This document shows positions 25,262-33,896 of a stretch of DNA of 64,000 bases, piece after piece. A program made the translations under genes and the position numbers. Positions within the stretch are counted from its first letter, which is position 1, and each line of letters starts with the position of its first letter. The DNA lies in contig NZ_WUTW01000001.1 in the NCBI RefSeq assembly GCF_009831215.1, positions 744,001 to 808,000 on the forward strand, written 5' to 3'. The notes below the pieces were generated by a model, which was given only the letters and a program-made list of their open reading frames with translations, was not told where the DNA came from and ran no database searches. This DNA comes from Actinomadura rayongensis. GTDB lineage: Bacteria; Actinomycetota; Actinomycetes; Streptosporangiales; Streptosporangiaceae.

Positions 25262-25861
25262 GTGGACAGCACCGATTCCGAATCCCGCGCGGCCCGCGCC
25301 CGGCCCGCGCCGCACGACGACCGGGCGGACCTCGCCGCCCTGCTCGCCCAGGTCGCCCGCGGTGACCGGGACGCGTTCGAGCAGGTCTACCGGCGCCTCG
25401 CCGCGCCGGTCTACGGAGTGGCGCTGCGCGTCGTCCGCGATCCGGCGCAGGCCGAGGAGATCGCCCAGGAGGTCCTGGTCGAGGTGTGGCGGAAGGCGTC
25501 GCACTACCGCCCGGACCGGGGCAGCGCCACCGCGTGGGCGCTGACCGTCGCGCACCGTCGCGCCGTGGACCGGGTCCGCTCGGCCCAGGCGACCCGCGTG
25601 CGCGACCAGCGCGCCGCCGTGCCCGACCGGGACTACGACCAGGTCACCGAGACGGTCCACACGCACCTGGACCACCAGCAGGTCCGGCGCTGCCTGCGGG
25701 GGCTCACCGAGACCCAGCGCGAGTCGATCACGCTGGCGTACTACGGCGGCTACACCTACCGCGAGGTGGCCGAACTCCTGAACGTCGGCCTGGCCGCCGT
25801 CAAGACCCGGATGCGCGACGGGCTCATCCGGCTGCGCGACTGCCTCGGAGTGCAAGCATGA
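25262..25861 (+). CDS. sigK: ECF RNA polymerase sigma factor, SigK-like
   Basis: 199 residues with region 2 (DRDAFEQVYRRLAAPVYGVALRVV, AEEIAQEVLVEVWR) and region 4 (LTETQRESITLAYYGGYTYREVAELL, VKTRMRDGLIRLRDCL). It directs polymerase to CCATCC/CCGAAC-type promoters, two of which lie just upstream. The stop overlaps the anti-sigma start by four bases. The context (anti-sigma RskA type, fasciclin lipoprotein, membrane oxidoreductase) matches mycobacterial sigK loci, the reason for the symbol. Confidence 0.9.
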   Translation: MDSTDSESRAARARPAPHDDRADLAALLAQVARGDRDAFEQVYRRLAAPVYGVALRVVRDPAQAEEIAQEVLVEVWRKASHYRPDRGSATAWALTVAHRRAVDRVRSAQATRVRDQRAAVPDRDYDQVTETVHTHLDHQQVRRCLRGLTETQRESITLAYYGGYTYREVAELLNVGLAAVKTRMRDGLIRLRDCLGVQA

Positions 25862-26580
25862 GCCACGACGCGCACACCCTCGCCGGGCCGTACGCCCTGG
25901 ACGCCCTCGGCGCCGGGGAACGCCACCGCTTCGAACGCCATCTGCCGGGCTGCGCGACCTGCGCCGAGCAGGTCGCCGGTCTCCGCGAGACCGCCGCCCG
26001 CCTGGCCCTGGCCGCCGCCGTTCCGCCACCGGACACCCTGCACGAACGTGTCATGACACAGATCGACGGCATCCGCCAGGCGCCGCCGCCGCTGCGCTCG
26101 CCCCGGCGGTCGCTCGGCCGCGTCCGCCGTGTTCCCGGGCGGCTCGCCGCCGCCGCATGCGTCATGCTCACCCTGGTAAGCGCCGGCGCGGCGGCGCACT
26201 GGCGCGGGGACGCTCGCGACGCGCAGGAGCTCAACCGCCGCATCACCGCCGTCCTGGCCGCGCCCGACGCGCGCGTCGCCACCGTCCGGGCCGCCGCGGA
26301 CGCCGGCGGCGGCACGCTCACGCTCGTGGCGTCCCGCTCCGGCGACACCGTCCTCGTCACCGCCTCGGGCCTACGGCCGCTGCCCGCCGCGCGGACCTAC
26401 CAGCTCTGGTTCCTCGGCTCCGCCCGGCCGCGCCCCGCCGGGTTCCTGCCCGCCGCCGGTCGCGGACCCGTCCTCGCGGCCGGTCTGCGGGACGCCCGGC
26501 GACTCGGCGTCACCGTCGAGCCCGCGCGCGGATCGTCCCAGCCGACCGGAGCGCCCGTCGTCACCGTCCCGCTCGACTGA
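25858..26580 (+). CDS. rskA: Zinc-finger-type anti-sigma factor, RskA-like
   Basis: 240 residues. The N-terminal anti-sigma domain opens HTLAGPYALDALG and has a zinc motif His28-x3-Cys32-x2-Cys35. One membrane helix follows (about 93-112), then an extracytoplasmic RskA domain (ARTYQLWFLGSARPRPAGF). It holds the sigma factor until regulated proteolysis releases it, by analogy with RskA of Mycobacterium. Translationally coupled to the sigma gene (ATGA). Confidence 0.9.
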   Translation: MSHDAHTLAGPYALDALGAGERHRFERHLPGCATCAEQVAGLRETAARLALAAAVPPPDTLHERVMTQIDGIRQAPPPLRSPRRSLGRVRRVPGRLAAAACVMLTLVSAGAAAHWRGDARDAQELNRRITAVLAAPDARVATVRAAADAGGGTLTLVASRSGDTVLVTASGLRPLPAARTYQLWFLGSARPRPAGFLPAAGRGPVLAAGLRDARRLGVTVEPARGSSQPTGAPVVTVPLD

Positions 26581-26603
26581 GCGGACCCGCCGAGAACGCG
26601 CAC

Positions 26604-26627
26604 AGGCCCCACCGGCGGGTGGGGCCT
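26604..26627. terminator. Terminator after the sigma/anti-sigma operon
   Basis: AGGCCCCACC (26604-26613), GGCG loop, GGTGGGGCCT (26618-26627), a perfect 10-bp stem 24 bp after the stop codon. Confidence 0.85.
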
Positions 26628-26657
26628 GAAGGCTTCGCACATGAGTTTTCGCAAGGG

Positions 26658-26703
26658 GCGGTGCGCCGTCAGGGACTTGAACCCCGAACCCGCGGATTAA
26701 GAG
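26658..26703. repeat. Left attachment site (displaced tRNA-Lys 3' end)
   Basis: A 46-bp perfect copy of 42154-42199, covering the tRNA from its anticodon loop to just past the 3' end. The 5' half of a tRNA is absent, so it is a scar of integration, not a gene. Confidence 0.92.
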
Positions 26704-27131
26704 ACGCCTCCACCCGCCCCGAACGGTCCCGCACTGTGCCGAAACAGACCGTTCCGTCCATGTCGATACCATTCCGCGTGCCAAACGATGTTGACCCGTC
26801 CCGGTACGGGTCGGGGGCGCCGAGCGAACAACGAGCGAACCCGGCCGCCGCCAATCCCGGCACCATGCCACATAGGTTCACGTCAATAGGACGACCGCAA
26901 CCTATCGCATATGCCCGCAAGCATCCCTGATGGGCGATCCGTGCCGCCTGGCGGTGGGTAGGGACGACAGCACCGCCACACCGCGGGTGTAGTCGCGTCG
27001 GAGGGGTGTCAAGCCAGCCGACGCGTCAAACCTTCATCAGGGGATGCCCGATCCATGCCGCATGGTGTGGCTCCAGCGGTGTAGCGTCTGACCTAAAACT
27101 GGGAGAACGGCACCGAACGGGTGGATATCCT
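26704..27131. other. Left end of the element, non-coding
   Basis: No convincing gene. It holds the paired GAGCGAAC repeats (26822-26840) and presumably the promoter of the first cargo gene. Confidence 0.6.
26822..26840 (+). repeat. Paired GAGCGAAC repeats, left arm
   Basis: GAGCGAAC occurs twice, 11 bp apart (26822-26829 and 26833-26840), 118 bp inside the left attachment site. The same pair with the same spacing lies near the right end (42066-42084). These are candidate integrase or excisionase arm-binding sites. Confidence 0.6.
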
Positions 27132-28625
27132 ATGGGGCATGAGGATCGCAGCCAAGCGAATTTTCCGGGAGAGTCAACTTCTCGGAACGAACTCTCGGGA
27201 CTGGTCGCAGGGTCGGTGTTTCAAGTAGGAGTAATTCACGGAAACGTGAACATCCCTGGAATAGTCAGCTCCCCGGAGACGGATCCCAACCCGCAGGCGC
27301 TATCCGAAGACATGCGACGGTCGGCCCATGCCTGGCGGGTGAGGTTGGCTAACGTCGACTTGGTCAACTTTCCTCGGGCTGCGATGCTCGCCGGAACCCC
27401 GTTGATGCAGCTGGCGAAAAGAGCAGGGATCGATACAGCGAAGCCGTTCCACGGGCAAGGACTGGCACCTGGCTACTTTGTGGAAATGGCCAGACCTCTA
27501 TTCGAGACCTGGGACCAAGAGGCGGTAGTGATCGACGACCGCACCATAGGCCGGGTGAGCCGCGGTACGTTGGTGTCATTTGAAGCCTCCATGCAATGCG
27601 TCAACCCTCCGAAGGTACCTGCGGAGCCCCCCTCAGGTGACTTCGCCGACGGCCCCCACCTCGTCTGCCAGGTCGGCGACCATGGGCTGGTGGTCAGCTT
27701 CGACCCGCAGTGGCTCACCACGACGACTGCAGTAACGACGCTCCATGATGCCGCCCAGGACCCACAGGTCTTCGCTGGACTGGGGTACGTGGCCGCCGTG
27801 TGGGACGGCCGGATTCGAGTCTCGGCCCTTGTCTTCGGACAGCCGCAATCCGATGTTCAGGCTATGTTCGAATACGCGACGTCTGCGACGCTTCCGGTAC
27901 CGCACGAACTCAAGGTCGCTGACTTTCGTAACGAACTGTCCTCGGAAGGACAGATGCCGCTGTGCGTCGACGTTTCACAGAGGAAGGAAACTATGGAACG
28001 CCTGGGTGTTGTACTGTTCTTCGCCGAGGACCAGGTCATGCCTGGCGACATTGACTGGGAGGTGTTGCGTCAGGTAGTGCGGGTGGTTCCTGAGTATCGG
28101 CGCGATCTGGGCGTGGCTGTGGCGAGCTTCTACCCTCCGAGCGGCGTCGGAGCCCGTGACGTTGCCGCGCATCTTCTCGCACGAGAGCCTGCTCTATGGA
28201 AAACCTTTACGATACCTGGACTAGCAACGCTGATCGGTTCGCGTAACCTCGCCGTCGCTGTTGTCGCCGGTGTCACCCGAGATCAAGCCGCGGATATCGA
28301 CGAAGCGATGCGGAAAGAAGCAGCCGCTTACCTCGGATCAGTGGAACTCGACCGGACCATGCCTATGCAATGTCTCTTCCCCACAAAGGATCGCTACCAC
28401 CTGGTCGATGGTGAACTGCGCCTGCGCTACAGCGTCAGTGAAATGGTTGACGCAGAAGCCAATAGTGAGGATTTGGATGAACGTCTGGAGGAGTGGCGTG
28501 AGAGAGAATTGTTCCGCACTGTCGTCTGGGAAGAGAACGCGGAACAGTCTGCGGTTGACGAACACGAAGCGGCGATGATTATCGGGGCGTGGCTGCAAGA
28601 ACCGGGAGGTAGCGCTGCTACCTAG
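27132..28625 (+). CDS. Cargo protein with an N-terminal RHIM-like motif
   Basis: 497 residues from the ATG at 27132. Residues 19-41 read NELSGLVAGSVFQVG then VIHGNVNI: the core FQVG flanked by Gly/Val/Asn steps resembles bacterial amyloid signalling motifs of RHIM type, which in actinomycetes are found at the tips of NLR-like sensors and their effectors. The remaining 450 residues are not recognised and show no membrane helix or catalytic motif I can name. The gene is less GC-rich than the chromosome and lies just inside the left att site. An immunity or toxin role is inference. Confidence 0.6.
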   Translation: MGHEDRSQANFPGESTSRNELSGLVAGSVFQVGVIHGNVNIPGIVSSPETDPNPQALSEDMRRSAHAWRVRLANVDLVNFPRAAMLAGTPLMQLAKRAGIDTAKPFHGQGLAPGYFVEMARPLFETWDQEAVVIDDRTIGRVSRGTLVSFEASMQCVNPPKVPAEPPSGDFADGPHLVCQVGDHGLVVSFDPQWLTTTTAVTTLHDAAQDPQVFAGLGYVAAVWDGRIRVSALVFGQPQSDVQAMFEYATSATLPVPHELKVADFRNELSSEGQMPLCVDVSQRKETMERLGVVLFFAEDQVMPGDIDWEVLRQVVRVVPEYRRDLGVAVASFYPPSGVGARDVAAHLLAREPALWKTFTIPGLATLIGSRNLAVAVVAGVTRDQAADIDEAMRKEAAAYLGSVELDRTMPMQCLFPTKDRYHLVDGELRLRYSVSEMVDAEANSEDLDERLEEWRERELFRTVVWEENAEQSAVDEHEAAMIIGAWLQEPGGSAAT

Positions 28626-28930
28626 CGAGCGCATCCCGCCCGCCGGTGCTCCGATTGGTGGCCTTCGGATGGAGTTAAGGTCCGAAAACCTCGTCGCGTG
28701 TAGGCACTATCGATGAGGTCGACCGGTGTGCTGCTGCGCTCCCGCTTCGCACGTTTGGAGGATTGGTTCTGATTGCGTCCAATGGGAATTTATGACGGGA
28801 TGGCCAGCGCGGGGACGCGCGACAGCGGCACCAGGTAATCACCGACCAGGTCGGCGCCGGCTGCGCATCACCTTCGGCCCTATCGACCTGCGCGCCAGGA
28901 CCCGCATCCCGCTTGAAACTGTGCCGCTCT
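28626..28930. other. Degraded stretch without a recognised gene
   Basis: No start, ribosome site or domain supports a gene here. An open plus-strand frame continues to about 29139 with fair codon bias but no recognisable product. It may be debris joined to the truncated radical SAM gene. Confidence 0.5.
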
Positions 28931-29299
28931 TCATCGACCCCGGTGTTCACGGCCCTCTGACGGTGTACTGGCCAGCGGCGGGGCTCGACGCGCACGGCGC
29001 AACCACCGGCTCCGTTGAACTGGCCGTCGTCCCTCCAGCCTGGATTTCGGCGAATGGTTCGCTGGCCCTGGCGCCGACCCGAGCTGATCCCACAACGTCT
29101 TGCTGCAAAAGCTGCACTCGAAGTCGCAGCACTTGGTGACCTGAATGATCACCGACAGTGGAGCCGTCGTCTCGGCGGCGAGTTGACGGGGGTCCAGGTC
29201 CGCGCCCAGGGCGAAATGGTGACCGCGCATGAAGCGAATCGGGCCGGTCGGTTCGGGCGTCGGACGGTCGGGGATGGCGGGCATTCCGAGCATCGTCAT
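28931..29299 (-). pseudogene. Truncated radical SAM protein
   Basis: The start at 29299 overlaps the stop of the primase-polymerase-domain gene (ATGA). About 75 residues look genuine and include the iron-sulfur motif Cys58-x3-Cys62-x2-Cys65 (KCCDFECSFCSK). After about 29080 the reading becomes Arg/Pro-rich shadow sequence to a stop at 28931. Radical SAM enzymes need 250 or more residues, so the barrel is lost and the gene is dead. It is the second gene of an operon with the primase-like gene. Confidence 0.7.
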
Positions 29300-29964
29300 G
29301 GCAGTTCCTCTGACTGGTTGGAGCGGGATGGGTGGTCGGCGTGCTGCAGGCCCGGACGTGGAGACGATCGAGGCAGCGACCGTAGGACCGGTGCCAACTC
29401 GGCGAACTGGGGCAAGCGGAGAACGTTGGCGTCGGTCGGAGGTATCACCCATCTGGCCTGGCCGTCGAACGGAGTTCCGCCCGACGGAAGCGTGATCAGG
29501 TGGCCCGGACCGAGATAAGTGAGCCCGTCCGTTCGTGCCAGCTCGGTCCACGGGCTGCCCTGACGCGGGCGGACCAGCAAGCTGAGGGCGTCGCCGTCCG
29601 ACATCACCGGTGCGAGCCACGCTCCGCGGTCGGCGAGCACGTCCAGGACGGCGCGGCCGATCGGGGACGGCATGCTGATCACGTCGAACATGGCGCCGGT
29701 CGGGACGACGATGTTCGCGTCCGGCCGCGAACCCCACCACCGATGGACGCGGTCAGGGTCGACGGTCGGAGTCACCACCTCGTCGATCCCGGAAGATCCG
29801 CCGTCGCCAAGCGTCGCGGCGGTCCCCGCCATGACCGGCCAGTTCCACCGCGCGTACATGAGGGCGGCCTTCAACGGAGTGATGGTCGGTTCAGGGGTGG
29901 AGTCACGGTGGACGGATCGGTCGGCGTGGTGGGGAGGACACCGCCCGGGCAGCGAGGTCGTCAT
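29296..29964 (-). CDS. Bifunctional primase/polymerase (prim-pol) domain protein
   Basis: 222 residues. The pattern LKAALMYARWNWPVMAG, HRWWGSRPDANIVVPTG, FDVISMP and the closing ITLPSGGTPFDGQARWVIPP matches the N-terminal prim-pol domain family of actinomycete elements and phages. Only this single domain is present, with no helicase. The FDVISMP segment lacks a clear acidic pair, so catalysis is doubtful, and small paralogues often act next to XRE regulators. ATG at 29964 chosen over TTG at 29976. Divergent from the XRE gene. Confidence 0.75.
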   Translation of the reverse strand: MTTSLPGRCPPHHADRSVHRDSTPEPTITPLKAALMYARWNWPVMAGTAATLGDGGSSGIDEVVTPTVDPDRVHRWWGSRPDANIVVPTGAMFDVISMPSPIGRAVLDVLADRGAWLAPVMSDGDALSLLVRPRQGSPWTELARTDGLTYLGPGHLITLPSGGTPFDGQARWVIPPTDANVLRLPQFAELAPVLRSLPRSSPRPGLQHADHPSRSNQSEELP

Positions 29965-30002
29965 ATCCCATAGCAAAACCGCCAGCCGCTACGGCGGGCA
30001 GT

Positions 30003-30049
30003 GTGCAGAAGGGGTGCACTCCCTGACGGGTGGGTGCAGAAGGGGAGCA
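30003..30049 (+). repeat. Direct repeats in the prim-pol/XRE divergent promoter
   Basis: GTGCAGAAGGGGTGCA (30003-30018) and GTGCAGAAGGGGAGCA (30034-30049) differ by one base and are 31 bp apart, three helical turns. They are likely operator sites of the adjacent XRE-type regulator. Confidence 0.65.
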
Positions 30050-30151
30050 TTTTTCCGCTGTCAGGTCGCCGTACACCCTTCGTTCTATGTGGCCGACTGG
30101 TTACGCTCGGCACCACAGTCGAGGTGTGCCGGTGATGGGAACCGAACCGCG

Positions 30152-31531
30152 ATGACGATGAACCCGAATCACGACTTGGTCGCTGTGATCGAAGAGGCCG
30201 GGATATCGAACAAGGCGTTGGCCAAGGCGGTGCGTGACCTTGGCCGACTGCGCGGCCAGGACATCCGCTGCACCCATGTGGACGTCAACCGTTGGCGGAA
30301 CGGGATGATCCCGAGAGGTGCGAAGCCCGAATTGATCGCCCTGGCGCTCGGTCGTTGTCTGGGTCGTTCGCTCACGCTCGCAGATATCGGGATGGCCTCG
30401 CCGGGCGGTCCGCCGTTGACCTTGGGCCTTGATTTCGCCGCCGAAGCTCCGACCGTCCTGCGAACGACTCGTCGTCTGTGGAGTGAAGATCTGAATCGAG
30501 CGGAGTTCCTGAGACACGGCACAGTTACCGCAGCAATGCTCACGACGCCGATGGCGCGTTGGCTGATCGCTCCGCCGGCTGATCCACCGCATCGAACCGG
30601 CCGCACGATCACGGTGGGCCGCGGCGATGTCGAGGCGGTGCGGACCACTGTGCATATGTTCGAGAACCTCGACCACCAGTTCGGCGGCGGCCATGCCCGC
30701 ACTGCGGCGGCGCAATACCTGCACAGCCAAGTGACGCCGCTGCTTCACGGTAACTACACCGAGGCAGTCGGCCGGGACCTGTTCCGCGTCGCCGCTCAGT
30801 TCACCTACAAGACCGGCGCGATGGCCTACGACACCGGCAATCATGGGCTGGCCCGGCGGTACTTCGTCCAGGCGCTGAACCTCGCGCACACATCAGGGGA
30901 CCGGGCGCTGGGCGGCAAGGTCCTCGCGTTGATGAGTCATCAGGCGAACTTCCTGGGCGAGTTCACCGAGGCCGTGGACCTTGCCCGGGCGGCGAAGCTC
31001 GGCGGGGCCGGGCACGCTACGCCGACCGTCCAGGCCATGTACTGCGCGATGGAGGCCCGAGCGCTCGCCAGCCTCGGTGATGCCCGCGGCTGCCTGCGTG
31101 CTCTGAGCGAAGCCGAGGCCGCATTCGCGAAGCGATACCCCGGTGATGAACCCGACTGGATCGGCTATTTCGATGCGGCCGAGTTCCATGATGAATTCGG
31201 GCATTGCTTCCAAGCACTCGGCCACACCTCGCAAGCCGTCCGGCACGCGACTCTTTCACTCGCCGCGTCGGGTGACTCCTACCCTCGCAGCCGGACGTTC
31301 TGCCGCTTCACCCTCGCGACGTCCCACGTGAGCGCCTCACGCTCCCGAGACCGTGATGTGGATCAGGCGGTCGCCGTCGCAACCGAGGCACTCCCGTTGG
31401 TGGACCAACTCAAGTCGGTGCGGGTCCGCAGCTATATCCGAACGTTCAATCGGCATCTGGACACCTACGCTGACACCGCTGCGGTGTCCGCCTTCCGGGA
31501 ACGGCTCGCGGAGGTCCTGGTCGCGTCCTGA
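30152..31531 (+). CDS. XRE-type regulator with TPR-like C-terminus
   Basis: 459 residues. The N-terminal helix-turn-helix (about 5-70) reads LVAVIEEAGISNKALAKAVRDL and HVDVNRWRNGMIP. The long C-terminus has TPR-like helical repeats (GNHGLARRYFVQALNLAHTSGD, EARALASLGDARGCLRALSEAE). This architecture is common in Streptomyces-type regulators linked to differentiation and mobile elements. Its divergent partner is the prim-pol gene, and paired repeats lie between them. Probably the control switch of the element. Confidence 0.82.
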   Translation: MTMNPNHDLVAVIEEAGISNKALAKAVRDLGRLRGQDIRCTHVDVNRWRNGMIPRGAKPELIALALGRCLGRSLTLADIGMASPGGPPLTLGLDFAAEAPTVLRTTRRLWSEDLNRAEFLRHGTVTAAMLTTPMARWLIAPPADPPHRTGRTITVGRGDVEAVRTTVHMFENLDHQFGGGHARTAAAQYLHSQVTPLLHGNYTEAVGRDLFRVAAQFTYKTGAMAYDTGNHGLARRYFVQALNLAHTSGDRALGGKVLALMSHQANFLGEFTEAVDLARAAKLGGAGHATPTVQAMYCAMEARALASLGDARGCLRALSEAEAAFAKRYPGDEPDWIGYFDAAEFHDEFGHCFQALGHTSQAVRHATLSLAASGDSYPRSRTFCRFTLATSHVSASRSRDRDVDQAVAVATEALPLVDQLKSVRVRSYIRTFNRHLDTYADTAAVSAFRERLAEVLVAS

Positions 31532-31553
31532 ACGGGTCGTGTCAACGCGCGGC

Positions 31554-32465
31554 TCAGGTGCCGGGCGTCCAGTGCCGCGGAGCGGACGTGTCGCGCAAGG
31601 AGGCGATGCGCCGTCGTGCCTCACCGATCAGCCGGGGCTCCCGCCCGGTCCGAGCGGCCAGCCACGTCGTCATGCGCAGCTCCCGGATCGCGGCCAGCGT
31701 TGCGAATCCGTCCCAGGCCGTTACGTCGAATCCATAGGCACTGGAGAACGCCGTGTACGTGGCGTCGTCGTACCAGCCGACTCGTAGATAGACCGCCGGG
31801 ACCGTCAAATCCCACTCGCGCGGCCCAAGGCTGAACCTTTCCAGATCCAACAAGATAGGGCGGTCTTTATCGTCGACAAGAATATTCTTGCGATGCGGGT
31901 CGCCGTGAATCACGCCTGCTGGAAGTGTGAACTTCACTTCGTCGTAGGCTTCTTTCAGTTGAGTCAGCAAGCTCATCAGAAAGTCTCGATCATCGGCGTC
32001 GATCCCCGTGGCTTCTGCTATATGGGCGCGTTGCCGGACGAAAGGCTCCATAGGGCCGACCAGCCCGGAGGGTGGATCGGGCAGAGCGTGAAGCCGACGC
32101 AGCAGCGTTCCCATTTCTGCTGTCGATGCCTGGCGCGGGTTCTGAATCTCCTCCCAGAAGGTGACCAGCCGGTTCTGTTCGGCTACTGGCTGAGTCACAG
32201 CATCCACCGGACGGACAGCCGGGAAGTCCTGCTCTGCTAGCCACCGGGCCACGGCCAGCTCTCGCGCGACCCTAGGCATGGCGCGCATGGAGGAGGCGAC
32301 CCGTACAACGATCCGCTCCGCCGGAATCCGGAAGACGGCGTTGTCGGCAACCGGTCCCATCAACGTCGCCCCGGCTGGATCCATCCCGGCCGCGCGGCAC
32401 ACGGCGACCGCCACCGCCTGCGCCGACTCGGCCGTGAACGGCGCCGGCGAGTTCTCCAGCGTCAC
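31554..32465 (-). CDS. Aminoglycoside phosphotransferase-like kinase
   Basis: About 303 residues from the GTG at 32465 (another GTG at 32480). It has the APH/choline-kinase fold markers: catalytic loop VIHGDPHRKNILVDD and the metal motif LLDLERFSLGPREWDL. Family members phosphorylate antibiotics, sugars or alcohols; nothing here fixes the substrate, so resistance should not be assumed. It converges on the XRE gene 22 bp away. Cargo of the element. Confidence 0.82.
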   Translation of the reverse strand: MTLENSPAPFTAESAQAVAVAVCRAAGMDPAGATLMGPVADNAVFRIPAERIVVRVASSMRAMPRVARELAVARWLAEQDFPAVRPVDAVTQPVAEQNRLVTFWEEIQNPRQASTAEMGTLLRRLHALPDPPSGLVGPMEPFVRQRAHIAEATGIDADDRDFLMSLLTQLKEAYDEVKFTLPAGVIHGDPHRKNILVDDKDRPILLDLERFSLGPREWDLTVPAVYLRVGWYDDATYTAFSSAYGFDVTAWDGFATLAAIRELRMTTWLAARTGREPRLIGEARRRIASLRDTSAPRHWTPGT

Positions 32466-32861
32466 GAACCAACCCCCCACCTGACGAACCCGCCAACTTC
32501 CCTCGGAGACCTGTTGTCTCCCCGAACACCAGTGTTCCAGTCGCTGCGCTCCGTTGTCGGCCCTTGCGGTTGGCTGCTCGACTTCTGGCGGCGATTCACA
32601 GCTCAGTTGCCTCAACACGCGCTCTCTTCGGACCCGCCTAACGGCCAATGCACCCGTTGTGAACACTGCCGCAATCGCCGGGCGGCGGCTTGGCTAGGGG
32701 CACGGCGACCTTCCGTCCGCCCCCGTACGGTTCGCGAACTTTGAACCAGTTCGGCGATCTGGCAGGGCTGGAGAGGGCGGGCAGCCGGGCGGGTGCTCCT
32801 CGGTACGGAGCGTTCGGCGCAGATTTTCAACGCAAGCGTTTTCCTGGAGGTCGAGTGTCAA
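32466..32861. other. Intergenic region without a recognised gene
   Basis: About 400 bp between divergent genes. Frames here lack supporting starts or domains. The ribosome site of the next gene (GGAGG at 32846-32850) is at its right end. Confidence 0.5.
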
Positions 32862-33170
32862 ATGATGGCACCTCTCGTCGAGCCCGGCGCGTCCGAAATT
32901 GATGGTTTGAATGCTTTGCGGTCGGTGATCGTGGAGCGGTACCGCAGCTTGAGATGTCGTCTGGTCGAGCCGGGTGGATCTCCCGGGGCGTTCCTGCGGG
33001 TGGTGAATCCGGTGTGCGGCCAGTTGGCGGAGGACGTGCGGTGCCGTCCGGCCGAGCCCGGTGACACGAAGCTCGTCTTCGTGTGGTCGTGGGGCGATGT
33101 GATCAGCCCGGCTGACGATCCGGTCGAGGCGGCGTCCGCAGTGGCACGCGTCCTGTCCCCGGAGGTGTGA
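32862..33170 (+). CDS. Small hypothetical protein
   Basis: 102 residues from the ATG at 32862, with GGAGG 11 bases upstream; a GTG at 32793 would be longer. No motif recognised. The reading (LRSVIVERYRSLRCRLVEPG, TKLVFVWSWGDVI) looks like a soluble alpha/beta protein. The next gene starts 4 bp after its stop, so they are probably co-transcribed. Confidence 0.55.
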   Translation: MMAPLVEPGASEIDGLNALRSVIVERYRSLRCRLVEPGGSPGAFLRVVNPVCGQLAEDVRCRPAEPGDTKLVFVWSWGDVISPADDPVEAASAVARVLSPEV

Positions 33171-33174
33171 TCCG

Positions 33175-33795
33175 ATGTCGGGTCCCGAAGACGTGGCGCG
33201 ATGGGCAGAGGCGAATGCTCCCGGCTGGGTGGTGCTGTGGAGCCCGTACCACCGGACGTTCACCGCATGGGCGGCGCATCTGTCTGACGCGGTTTGGGTC
33301 GAGGCGCCGACCGTTGAAGAACTGACGGTCGAGATCCGGCAGGCCGAACGGCGGAACGAGGCGATGGCCGGCCCCTTCGTCCGTCCGCAGTTCTCGCGGG
33401 ACGCGTCCAGGAGTCGGGACGGAACTTGGGATGCGAAACCGCCGCCTCCTGAACGCACTGGCCTAGGGGGTGCGGCTAGCACTCGGCTCGGGCGCGGCCC
33501 CGAAGCGACCGTGTCGGCTGGTTGCTCCACGATCGAGCTGATTCCGGTGGTGGATTCGCCGCAGGCGGCGGACCTGGACAGGGCGTTCTGGGCCGCCTTG
33601 TACTTGGCCGGAGCCGATGGCGAGCGCGGGTTTAGGCCCGATCGCCGACCCGTCCGGGGCGCACGCACCTGCCCGAGTGATCTCGGGCGTTTCCCGGGGC
33701 GGGAGTTCGCACGCGGCGACCAACGGCTCGCCGGACGACGCTCACAAGCTCACATATACGGGCGGCTTGGCCAGCCACCCGATCGCGGCGGCTGA
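33175..33795 (+). CDS. Hypothetical protein, C-terminus doubtful
   Basis: Starts with ATG and GGAGG nine bases upstream. The first 70 residues (DVARWAEANAPGWVVLWSPY, VEELTVEIRQAERR) look like real protein, resembling short hypothetical proteins of actinomycetes. The following 135 residues are Arg/Pro/Gly-rich and may be read-through of a damaged 3' end, since such proteins are often about 70-80 residues long. Function unknown. Confidence 0.45.
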   Translation: MSGPEDVARWAEANAPGWVVLWSPYHRTFTAWAAHLSDAVWVEAPTVEELTVEIRQAERRNEAMAGPFVRPQFSRDASRSRDGTWDAKPPPPERTGLGGAASTRLGRGPEATVSAGCSTIELIPVVDSPQAADLDRAFWAALYLAGADGERGFRPDRRPVRGARTCPSDLGRFPGREFARGDQRLAGRRSQAHIYGRLGQPPDRGG

Positions 33796-33896
33796 ACCAA
33801 CTCGTTCAGTAGCTGGTCCGTCCTCCTTCGCGCCGCCCCGCGATCGGCCCGGAGGCCCGTCCCATCAATCCACACCGAGAAACCGGAACGACGACC

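Noticed and set aside
26658..26703. A second tRNA-Lys gene.
   Set aside because: Only the 3' half is present, with no acceptor 5' strand, D arm or full anticodon stem; it is the attachment-site duplicate.
28726..29139. A plus-strand frame with fair codon bias (RLRITFGPIDLRAR and onward).
   Set aside because: No ribosome site, no recognisable fold, and it crosses the break of the radical SAM remnant; probably debris.
31554..32465. An antibiotic-resistance gene.
   Set aside because: Only the general kinase fold is supported; no specific aminoglycoside or macrolide kinase signature is visible.
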